A stretch of DNA of 36,637 nt, from the NCBI GenBank assembly GCA_964592255.1, contig CAZQCI010000009.1, positions 1 to 36,637 of the forward strand, in the 5' to 3' direction. Shown here piece by piece: positions 15,504 to 22,268 of the stretch. The stretch's first letter is position 1; each line of letters starts with the position of its first letter. Made by a program: the position numbers and the translations under genes. The notes below the pieces were generated by a model. The model worked only from the letters and a program-made list of their open reading frames with translations, searched no databases and was not told the origin of the DNA. This DNA is from CAZQCI01 sp964592255. Lineage in GTDB: Bacteria > UBA10199 > SBBF01.

Positions 15504-15985
15504 TTCTTCTAGGCCTAGATCCTGGCAGTCGTTTTACCGGTTACGGAATTATCGAAAAAGTTGAAAAAAACAAATCTCTTCTGCACATTGATAACGGCGT
15601 CATTATCACTACCGACAAACAAACTCTTTCGGAACGGCTTCTTGTTATTTTCGAAAAATTATCTGAAATAATTTTAAAATATAAACCTCAATCGGTAGCT
15701 ATTGAAAATATTTTTTACGCTAAAAATGTTCAAAGTGCTTTAAAGCTAGGGCACGCTCGTGGGGCAGCTCTTTTGGTATGTGCTCGGCATAACTTGCCAG
15801 TCACTGAATACTTGCCTAATTCTGTAAAGCAAGCCGTCACCGGAGATGGACACGCGGATAAAATACAAATTCAAAAAATGGTGAAAATTTTATTTAAGCT
15901 CCCTCAGGTCCCTGAAGAAAATGCCGCCGATGCGCTGGCCATTGCTTTCTGCCATGCCAATTCAAAATTACCGATAAAAGGTTAA
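15500..15985 (+). CDS. ruvC: Holliday junction resolvase RuvC
   Basis: A 161-residue endonuclease that cuts four-way junctions during recombinational repair, together with RuvAB. D7 in LGLDPGSRFTGYG and E69 in VAIENIFYAKN are the first catalytic acids, then HARGAALLVCA and the closing motif ENAADALAIAF with D144. The acid that E. coli has three residues before the last Asp (D138, or His in other bacteria) is Asn141 here. Translation is coupled to yebC by a 4-base overlap. The partner genes ruvAB are 3.6 kb away, beyond a block of genes on the other strand. Confidence 0.95.
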   Translation: MILLGLDPGSRFTGYGIIEKVEKNKSLLHIDNGVIITTDKQTLSERLLVIFEKLSEIILKYKPQSVAIENIFYAKNVQSALKLGHARGAALLVCARHNLPVTEYLPNSVKQAVTGDGHADKIQIQKMVKILFKLPQVPEENAADALAIAFCHANSKLPIKG

Positions 15986-15989
15986 AAAA

Positions 15990-18482
15990 TTAACGATAGG
16001 GTTGTTGAAGGGAACACCCACCAGAGGCAGGTTTCGAGCTTGATGTTTCTTTTGATGGATCGGCAGTAGGAGAAGCCGCTGAGGTTGTCTTACCGGAACA
16101 ATCAGCTCCACTGCAATCTTGATCAATGCCATCATCACAAATTTCAGTACCTACGGGGTTTGTATCCGACCTTGTATCATCACACTCTCCAGAAATAGTC
16201 ACGGCTCCAGATGGTTGGGATCCTTCACAATAAGGGCGAGCACTGGCCTCTTCTCCATAACCATCAACATCTTCATCTTCATAATAGGTCTTAATTTCAC
16301 TAACTGTTAATCCTTCGTCGGCAGTTCCATCACAATTATTGTCCTGACCGTCGCATACTTCGGAAGCTGATGGATTAATGTAAGAAGCTGCGTCATCACA
16401 ATCACTTGAATTGGAAACATAATTTGCAGGCTGATACCCACTACAATAAAGGCCGGTGGAGGTGGAGCCATAACTATCCTCATCAGAATCGAGATAATAA
16501 GTTACAGAACCGCTAGCTCCTTCTTCATCCGTTTTGCGGTCACAATCGTTGTCACTTCCATCACACACTTCAGTAGCCGCAGGATTGATGAGAGCATTAT
16601 CATCATCACAATCGTCTGAATCTAAAACATAACCGGAAGGCTCTTTACCTTCACAATAACCAGCCGGAGCACTAGCATCGCCATAAGCATCTCCATCACT
16701 ATCAGCATAATAAGTTACCGTATCGGAAGAATCTGTTCCATCCATACTGCCATCACAATTATCATCTTTACTATTATTACATACTTCAAGTTGACGAGGG
16801 TTAACGTATTTGTCGGTATCATCACAGTCGTCTGAATTGTCGGTGTAACCCTCCGGTTGGCTGTAAGCAATAATTGAAGATGAGGAACCGTAATCATCAC
16901 CATCATCATCAAGATAATAGGTTTCACAACCACTGCTACAACCACTGTCATCACAATCTGTGGCGCCATCACCGTCATTATCTATGTCGTCGATACAGGC
17001 ATCATCGCCTTTTTCGGGAGCATTAATTTCAAGCGCACCTATGCTACACAAACTACTTCGTGTAGCACCACGTTGATCAACATTAACCAGATCTCCATTG
17101 AGATCTTTACAATTAAGTCCACCTTGATTGTAAGGAGTAGGAGAAATTGTATCAAAAGAAAGGGTATAAGTTTCTCCTCCGTTTGATGTGCTAAAAGCAG
17201 ATGAAAACCCAGGGTCCGTCCCGGTAGTATCATGAGTTGAAGCCGTAAATGGGCAATTCGTAGTATCGTTAACCCAATTGTAGTCCCCAGAATAAAATGT
17301 GGTACTCACTCCTGAGTTATAACAATCAGGTCCGTCGCTGGCAGAACCCGTATTACTATCGATTGAAGAATTACCAGATAAAAGCAGCCCCTGCATGCGC
17401 AAACCGTCCGTGAAAAAAATACCGCCTCCACGAGCAGTTTCCGCTGAAATGGAATTTAGAGCAACTGTGGTATAAGAAAGATAGAGCTGATTGTCCCTAA
17501 CATAAATACCGCCACCCCTTGCCCCAACACTATAACCTGTTGAAGTATAATTGTTGGTAATAGAGTTTTCGCCAATGGAGCTATTGAGTATAAAATTATC
17601 TTCGCGTGAAATCGTGTCATCATAAATGCCCCCTCCTTCACACGATACGCTACTGTCGCAAATAATGGTATTACCGACAATGGCAGAGCGGTTGATGTTA
17701 AGAGACTTTCCTTGAAAATAGAGTCCTCCTCCTTTAGCTCTGGTAGAGGCAGAAATACTATTTCCATAGATCACGACATTATCCAGAGAAGCTTTTGTAC
17801 CAACAGTACTACTACTTACCGATACCTTGATAGCCCCTCCAGTCACTTCTGTGGAGGTTGAAGTGGAAACAACTTTATTAGATAAAAATTGGCTGTTTTT
17901 TATAGTGAGGGAAGAGTCAAGGCTACTTGTAGAGGGATTAATAAAGAAAAGCCCTCCTCCTGCAGCGCTTGTAGAACTATCATTAGTTTCGTTATATTGA
18001 ACAATGATACCTTCCAAATCCAAAGCGTCCCCATCTTTAGAATAAAAATAAATACCCCCACCTAAATCACTGATTCCACCTTGAATTGTCATGTTTTTCA
18101 ACGTTACGGTTTCAGAACCATCTAATGAGATAGAGAAAATATTTTGCCCTGAAGGAGAAGTGGTACAAGAAACATTACTAGAACTACTATTGCCTCCATC
18201 AAGAATTGTCGTTTGAGCACTTTTCCCCATGACGGTTAGATCGTTGTAGATACTGAGGGCAGAAGACAGGCAATAAGTACCTGACCCTATTTCTAGAGTA
18301 TCATCAACACCGTAGGTTCCCGTAGAAACACAATCCGAATAATCACTACCTCGAATAAAAGATTGTATTGCTTTTTCTGGGGTACAACTACCCCCTGATT
18401 CCACCTGAATGGTTGCAGCTTGAGTTGAAAAAGAAATAAGAATAAAAAAGATACAGAATAGGAGAGTTTTAAAAAATGACAT
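15990..18482 (-). CDS. Secreted beta-helix protein with MopE-type metal-binding repeats
   Basis: An 830-residue exported protein with a signal peptide (SFFKTLLFCIFFILISFSTQAA). Residues about 30-460 look like a right-handed parallel beta-helix: repeated GGGIYF or GGGLYF turns, many Asn, Ser and Thr, and an outer-membrane polymorphic-protein flavour. Residues about 490-800 hold an Asp-rich segment (DNDGDGATDCDDSGC) and four MopE-like repeats of the form CDD...INPxAxEVCDGxDNxCDG..DE, known to bind metal ions in the copper protein MopE family; Ca2+ or Cu binding here is inferred. It ends after a Ser/Thr/Pro tail with GGCSLQQPYR. Start is ATG 18482 (GTG 18491 also possible). Role may be surface adhesion or metal handling. 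Confidence 0.8.
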   Translation of the reverse strand: MSFFKTLLFCIFFILISFSTQAATIQVESGGSCTPEKAIQSFIRGSDYSDCVSTGTYGVDDTLEIGSGTYCLSSALSIYNDLTVMGKSAQTTILDGGNSSSSNVSCTTSPSGQNIFSISLDGSETVTLKNMTIQGGISDLGGGIYFYSKDGDALDLEGIIVQYNETNDSSTSAAGGGLFFINPSTSSLDSSLTIKNSQFLSNKVVSTSTSTEVTGGAIKVSVSSSTVGTKASLDNVVIYGNSISASTRAKGGGLYFQGKSLNINRSAIVGNTIICDSSVSCEGGGIYDDTISREDNFILNSSIGENSITNNYTSTGYSVGARGGGIYVRDNQLYLSYTTVALNSISAETARGGGIFFTDGLRMQGLLLSGNSSIDSNTGSASDGPDCYNSGVSTTFYSGDYNWVNDTTNCPFTASTHDTTGTDPGFSSAFSTSNGGETYTLSFDTISPTPYNQGGLNCKDLNGDLVNVDQRGATRSSLCSIGALEINAPEKGDDACIDDIDNDGDGATDCDDSGCSSGCETYYLDDDGDDYGSSSSIIAYSQPEGYTDNSDDCDDTDKYVNPRQLEVCNNSKDDNCDGSMDGTDSSDTVTYYADSDGDAYGDASAPAGYCEGKEPSGYVLDSDDCDDDNALINPAATEVCDGSDNDCDRKTDEEGASGSVTYYLDSDEDSYGSTSTGLYCSGYQPANYVSNSSDCDDAASYINPSASEVCDGQDNNCDGTADEGLTVSEIKTYYEDEDVDGYGEEASARPYCEGSQPSGAVTISGECDDTRSDTNPVGTEICDDGIDQDCSGADCSGKTTSAASPTADPSKETSSSKPASGGCSLQQPYR

Positions 18483-18501
18483 AAATACCACTTATGTCAA
18501 T

Positions 18502-18529
18502 ATTATATGTAATACATTTTGAGTGTCAA
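18502..18529 (-). promoter_or_regulatory. Strong sigma-70-like promoter of the beta-helix protein gene
   Basis: On the minus strand, TTGACA (18529-18524), 16 bp, then TATAAT (18507-18502): both boxes match consensus. Transcription would start near 18496, about 14 bases before the ATG at 18482, giving a very short leader. This suggests high constitutive expression of the secreted protein. Confidence 0.75.
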
Positions 18530-18656
18530 ATTATATATATTTTATTGAAAATGAAAAAATACACATAAAATCAATTGGTTAATTGAATTCTAACCTTCCT
18601 TAGAAGAGCACCTGAGTATTTTCATTAATTAAAAGGCTGATAATTACTGAATAGAG

Positions 18657-18980
18657 TTAATCCACCATATTACAAGGGCCTAAAACCTGGGTAATATTCA
18701 CCTGATTATTATGTCCTGAAAAACGAATTTTAGCACAATCTGCACCACCCGACTTAAGAATCCATTCCGTATAAAATTGAGTGGTCGCCGAAGGGCTTCC
18801 ATAACGAGCCTTCATATAAGAAACAGCATTCGGCATTGATGTTTTTAACACATCCCCTTCACTGGCAAACTTAGCTTTTAAATAACTTTTAGCCTGATCA
18901 GCCACTTCACGGGCAGACCCAAACGCATAAATGGGAAAACCTAACCCAAAAAATAAAATCATAAAAAATATTTTTTTCAT
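18657..18980 (-). CDS. Small exported protein of unknown function
   Basis: A 107-residue protein with a signal peptide (MKKIFFMILFFGLGFPIYAFG). The mature part has a Lys/Ala-rich helix (AREVADQAKSYLKAKFASEG) and two Cys (DCAKIRF and LGPCNMVD) that may form one disulfide. No family is recognised. The start at 18980 is set by AAAGGAGAGATA directly before the ATG and by the signal peptide; longer reading would run through a hairpin cluster. It is codirectional with the neighbouring exported-protein genes and separated from the upstream one by several hairpins. Confidence 0.75.
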   Translation of the reverse strand: MKKIFFMILFFGLGFPIYAFGSAREVADQAKSYLKAKFASEGDVLKTSMPNAVSYMKARYGSPSATTQFYTEWILKSGGADCAKIRFSGHNNQVNITQVLGPCNMVD

Positions 18981-18995
18981 TATCTCTCCTTTTAC

Positions 18996-19096
18996 GCCCC
19001 CAAAGAGGGCTTCAATGAAAAACTGGGGAGCAAGCTCCCGAGTTTCATCCTGAGAAAAACAATCTAATTTTCTCGGCCCCAAGGGGCCGAGTTTTT
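18996..19096. repeat. Cluster of three compact GC-rich hairpins
   Basis: Within about 100 bases lie GCCC/GGGC (18996-19010), GGGAGC/GCTCCC with loop AA (19026-19039) and CTCGGCCCC/GGGGCCGAG with loop AA (19072-19091). The second is followed on the minus strand by AGTTTTT and the third on the plus strand by TTTTT, so each could act as a terminator in its own direction. Three unrelated stems in one short gap between two small exported-protein genes is unusual. Confidence 0.65.
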
Positions 19097-19104
19097 CGAA
19101 GGAT

Positions 19105-19121
19105 AAAACCCCCTCTGGGGG
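19105..19121 (-). terminator. Intrinsic terminator after the small lipoprotein-like gene
   Basis: On the minus strand CCCCC pairs with GGGGG around AGA (19121-19109), followed by TTTT (19108-19105), two bases after the stop codon of the gene at 19124-19495. Confidence 0.6.
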
Positions 19122-19123
19122 AT

Positions 19124-19495
19124 TTAATCACATTCTACCTTAAAAGTAGCACTGGCTTTGGAAAATGGCTCAACCTTAACCAACCGAACCAAACAAGATC
19201 CAGCTTGTATTGGTTTATTAAACTCAAGGTTACTTCGAATGGTTTTACCCGAAAATGTTAATTCCGTAAGCACATACGGCCGCTCACTGCCTCCTGCACC
19301 ATTTGGCGACACAACCCATTCTCGGCCCACTTCTTTCAACGTTAAAGTCAAATCTCGATTTTTAATACTTACCGACTCGTTAGGGCTCAGCTTAAATTCC
19401 TCACCTACTTCCACCGATTTGCCAAATACGGAACAACTCATTAATAAAATCACGAAAATAAAAGATACCGAAAACAACAAGAGAGAAGAACGCAT
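19124..19495 (-). CDS. Putative small lipoprotein of unknown function
   Basis: A 123-residue exported protein. The N-terminus SSLLLFSVSFIFVILLMSC ends in a plausible but non-ideal lipobox (LMSC, Met before Ser), so lipid attachment to Cys is possible. The mature part is mostly beta-strand by pattern: EEFKLSPNESVSIKNRDLT, then LTLKEVGREWVV and YVLTELTFSGKTI, like a small immunoglobulin-like or copper-chaperone-like sandwich, but no family is recognised. Two further Cys sit near the end. The ATG at 19495 has AGGGAAG upstream. It is divergent from ruvA, 142 bases away. Confidence 0.7.
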   Translation of the reverse strand: MRSSLLLFSVSFIFVILLMSCSVFGKSVEVGEEFKLSPNESVSIKNRDLTLTLKEVGREWVVSPNGAGGSERPYVLTELTFSGKTIRSNLEFNKPIQAGSCLVRLVKVEPFSKASATFKVECD

Positions 19496-19637
19496 ATGTA
19501 CATCTTCCCTATTCTCCAAGCTGGGGTCAAATCAAAATTCTTTTTTTTGCAATTACCCATAAAAAGAGGTAGTAACTCAATTGGATTCTTGTTTGATAAG
19601 GACTCGTTTTTCATAAAAAAACGCCCAGTAACAATTT

Positions 19638-20237
19638 ATGATTGCTCTTCTTAAAGGCTTACTTGTTCAAAAATCCGCAGAGGGTCTCATTGTTGATGTG
19701 TCCGGCGTGGGCTATGAGGTCATGGTCTCGCGATTAACACTGGATAAACTCCCAGAACCAGGCACTGAAGTAGAATTGTTAATTTACACACATGTCGCGG
19801 AAGGCATTTTAGCTCTTTACGGTTTTTCGAGTGGCGAAGAGCGAAATTTTTTCAAAAAAGTACTGTCCGTTTCCGGTATCGGTCCTAAACTAGCCCTGAG
19901 CATTTTATCGGGTTTTCCCGTTTTTGAATTAGTAGAAGCAATTTTATCTGAAAATATTTCAAAACTAACTTCCATCAGTGGCATCGGCCGCAAAACAGCG
20001 GAGAGAATGGTCATGGAATTAAAAGATAAGCTCACTGGTTTATGTGCCAGTGGGCCCGACAAACTATCAATGTCTCCATTTGGAAAAAACCAGACGTACA
20101 ACGAGGTTCTTTCAGCGCTAGTGAATTTGGGTTATCATCGCCACACTGCCGAAAAAGCGTTGGCGGGTATTTCATTAAAACCGGATTCCTCGCTTGAAAG
20201 TGTGTTGAAAGAATCGTTAAGTTTATTAGCAAAATAA
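19638..20237 (+). CDS. ruvA: Holliday junction branch-migration protein RuvA
   Basis: A 199-residue junction-binding protein that holds the four-way junction open and recruits the RuvB motors. The OB-fold domain begins MIALLKGLLVQKSAEGLIVD and contains VSGVGYEVMVS. The two helix-hairpin-helix motifs are VSGIGPKLALSIL and ISGIGRKTAERMVMELKDK, and the C-terminal RuvB-contacting domain reads YNEVLSALVNLGYHRHTAEKAL. Length is as usual. It begins the ruvA-ruvB-ftsB-like operon, with ruvB 64 bases downstream. Confidence 0.95.
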   Translation: MIALLKGLLVQKSAEGLIVDVSGVGYEVMVSRLTLDKLPEPGTEVELLIYTHVAEGILALYGFSSGEERNFFKKVLSVSGIGPKLALSILSGFPVFELVEAILSENISKLTSISGIGRKTAERMVMELKDKLTGLCASGPDKLSMSPFGKNQTYNEVLSALVNLGYHRHTAEKALAGISLKPDSSLESVLKESLSLLAK

Positions 20238-20301
20238 AAAACGTTAACCCGCACTTGATGCGATACCAAAAATTTAAAAAAATAATTATATTTTTATTCC
20301 T

Positions 20302-21339
20302 ATGCGCTTAGAAAATACCCTCGATCCCGTTGAAACCGTCGAAGAAGTCTCTATAGACTACTCACTTCGGCCGCGAAATTTAGACGAATATGTAGGTCAA
20401 TCCGCCATTAAAGAAAAACTAAAAATCTTTCTTCAAGCTGCTAAGAAAAGAAAAGAGGCCTTGGATCATTGCCTTTTTTGTGGCCCTCCCGGTTTGGGAA
20501 AAACTTCCTTGGCACATATCATTGCTGCTGAAATGGAAGCCCCTCTTAAGTCAACCTCTGGACCCGTAATTGAACGAGCCGGGGATTTAGCTGCTCTCCT
20601 CACTAACCTTGAACCCAATTCTGTTTTATTCATCGACGAAATTCATCGCCTTAATCCCCAAGTAGAAGAAATTCTCTATCCTGCCATGGAAGACTTTAAA
20701 TTAGACATCATGATTGGTGAAGGCCCTTCAGCGCGTTCTATTAAATTGGACTTGCCTCGCTTTACACTCGTAGGTGCTACAACACGCGCTGGCTTGCTAA
20801 CTTCCCCACTCCGCGACCGCTTTGGTATTGTGGAACGTTTAGATTTTTATGCCCCACACGAACTGGAAGTCATTCTTCACCGCTCTGCTGGAATTTTAAA
20901 TATTGGATTGGAAGAAAAAGGAGCCGCCGAAATTGCCCGACGCTCACGAGGCACACCACGCATCGTCAACCGACTCTTACGAAGAGTACGGGATTATGCA
21001 GACATTCGCGGCCAAGGCGTCATCACTTACATCATGGCTCAAGAAGGCTTGAAAATGTTAGATATCGATGATCGCGGATTTGATGCCATGGATCGCAAAA
21101 TTCTGATGACCATTATTGAAAAATACGCCGGTGGACCCGTAGGTATTGATGCTCTTGCCAGCTCCATTAATGAACAAAAAGATACTTTGGAAGATGTTTA
21201 TGAACCTTTTTTATTACAACAAGGATTCATTAACCGTACTCCTCGTGGAAGAATAGCAACCCCCAGTGCATTTGGACATTTTAAAATTCCGTATCACCCC
21301 ACGCACAAAGAAGGAGAAACTCTGCCTCTTAAAATATGA
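20302..21339 (+). CDS. ruvB: Holliday junction branch-migration ATPase RuvB
   Basis: A 345-residue AAA+ motor that pumps DNA through the RuvA-junction complex. Walker A is GPPGLGKTS (61-69), Walker B LFIDEIHRLNP, sensor 1 LVGATTRAGLL, the arginine finger region SPLRDRFGI, and the C-terminal winged helix has GGPVGIDALASSINEQKDT and TPRGRIAT, typical of RuvB. The 4-base overlap ATGA couples it to the next gene. All catalytic elements are present. Confidence 0.97.
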   Translation: MRLENTLDPVETVEEVSIDYSLRPRNLDEYVGQSAIKEKLKIFLQAAKKRKEALDHCLFCGPPGLGKTSLAHIIAAEMEAPLKSTSGPVIERAGDLAALLTNLEPNSVLFIDEIHRLNPQVEEILYPAMEDFKLDIMIGEGPSARSIKLDLPRFTLVGATTRAGLLTSPLRDRFGIVERLDFYAPHELEVILHRSAGILNIGLEEKGAAEIARRSRGTPRIVNRLLRRVRDYADIRGQGVITYIMAQEGLKMLDIDDRGFDAMDRKILMTIIEKYAGGPVGIDALASSINEQKDTLEDVYEPFLLQQGFINRTPRGRIATPSAFGHFKIPYHPTHKEGETLPLKI

Positions 21340-21674
21340 AAATAGTTCAAAAAAGAAATTACGATACCTTTTTCACATTGCTCGCTTTGGGGATTTTTTT
21401 TGCTTTTTTAATTTTCACTATTAATGGGAAAGAAGGTTTGCTTAAATTATTTCAATTGAAAAAAATTCGAAACGATTTAATCGCACATAATAAGAAATTA
21501 CTTCTTGAAAATGTGGCCCTCCTCCAAGAACAAAACAGTCTTTATCATTTATCAACTGTGGAACACGTCGCTAAAGCATCTTTAGGATTAGTGGCTCCTG
21601 GGGAGTTTGTTTACATCTACCAAAAAAATCCTTCCCCTGAAAGCTTGAGTGATGTGTCAGATTTAAAACCCTAA
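21336..21674 (+). CDS. FtsB/DivIC-like septum protein
   Basis: A 112-residue single-pass membrane protein: a short basic cytoplasmic end, a membrane helix (FTLLALGIFFAFLIFTIN, about 12-29), then a coiled-coil with heptad Leu (LKKIRNDLIAHNKKLLLEN, then LLQEQNSLY), then VEHVAKASLGLVAPGEFVYIY. This is the layout of the FtsB/DivIC septum-formation initiator family, which links FtsL and FtsQ in the divisome. The terminal segment with LGLVAPGE is the conserved family tail. It overlaps ruvB by 4 bases. Assignment by architecture is good. Confidence 0.78.
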   Translation: MKIVQKRNYDTFFTLLALGIFFAFLIFTINGKEGLLKLFQLKKIRNDLIAHNKKLLLENVALLQEQNSLYHLSTVEHVAKASLGLVAPGEFVYIYQKNPSPESLSDVSDLKP

Positions 21675-21753
21675 CCACATCATCGTCACTTTATTTTTCT
21701 GTCAATTAATTAGGGGCCATTTATTTGACTTGAAATTGCTCTGATTTTCCCGT

Positions 21754-21780
21754 TTGACAATCGCTACCTCCTTATACTAT
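21754..21780 (+). promoter_or_regulatory. Candidate promoter of the cold-shock gene
   Basis: TTGACA (21754-21759), 15 bp, then TACTAT (21775-21780). It would give a leader of about 210 bases before the ATG at 22001, comparable with the long leaders of cspA-type genes. Confidence 0.45.
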
Positions 21781-21806
21781 CTCAAAAAGATCCCCATGAG
21801 GGATAG

Positions 21807-21900
21807 CGTTTTCCCAAAACCTTATTCACACAACTTACCAGGCCCAGAAGTCACCTTAAAAAGCCTTCTATTTGGGAAAAACGTTGTTTGTGGCTTTTTT
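21807..21900 (+). promoter_or_regulatory. Structured leader of the cold-shock gene with two competing stems
   Basis: The 326 bases between the ftsB-like gene and the cold-shock gene hold no other gene. Stem I pairs CGTTTTCCCAAA (21807-21818) with TTTGGGAAAAACG (21871-21883, one bulge). Stem II pairs AAAAAGCC (21858-21865) with GGCTTTTT (21892-21899) and is followed by a T. Stem II begins inside stem I and ends after it, so they cannot both form without a pseudoknot. Such a switch could serve temperature-dependent expression, as in cspA leaders. Confidence 0.45.
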
Positions 21901-22000
21901 GAGGTGTCAAGAACTGGTTAAGTGAAATTGAGTGCGCCGGTTACATGCAAACAGAACAATGTTCGTTTGAATGTCGATTTGGTGTCAGGAGGAGAGTAGC

Positions 22001-22210
22001 ATGTCACGGAGTAAAGGTCGCGTAAAATGGTTTAATGATGCAAAGGGATTTGGATTTATTGAACAGGAAGGCGGCAAGGATGTTTTTGTGCATTATTCCG
22101 CAATTACAGGTGAAGGATACAAAACCCTTGCAGAAGGACAAGAAGTTGAATTTGATTTAAATGATGGCGCTAAGGGCCCTCAAGCTCAAAATGTCAGTAA
22201 AGTAAGTTAA
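22001..22210 (+). CDS. Cold-shock protein, CspA family
   Basis: A 69-residue single OB-fold RNA/DNA chaperone. The RNP1 motif KGFGFIE and RNP2 motif VFVHYS are both present, after the usual start KGRVKWFNDA. The ATG at 22001 follows TCAGGAGGAGAG, a strong ribosome-binding site, which rules out the earlier in-frame start. The long structured leader suggests post-transcriptional control. A strong terminator follows. Confidence 0.96.
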   Translation: MSRSKGRVKWFNDAKGFGFIEQEGGKDVFVHYSAITGEGYKTLAEGQEVEFDLNDGAKGPQAQNVSKVS

Positions 22211-22238
22211 GACTTAAGTTTTACAAAAATAAAAAAAA

Positions 22239-22268
22239 CCCGTCTACCAAGGTGGACGGGTTTTTTTT
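22239..22268. terminator. Bidirectional intrinsic terminator
   Basis: CCCGTCTACC (22239-22248) pairs with GGTGGACGGG (22251-22260) around AA, with eight T after it and eight A before it. It ends the cold-shock transcript on the plus strand and the FHA-sigma54 activator transcript on the minus strand. Confidence 0.92.

Noticed and set aside
16715..17767. Further minus-strand frames inside the beta-helix/MopE gene
   Set aside because: Hydrophobic, low-complexity products of the wrong frame over Asp-rich repeats; the correct frame shows clear domains.
15990..18482. CRISPR-like periodic sequence in the repeat region
   Set aside because: The repeats are protein-level MopE repeats with varied DNA and irregular spacing, not direct DNA repeats with spacers.
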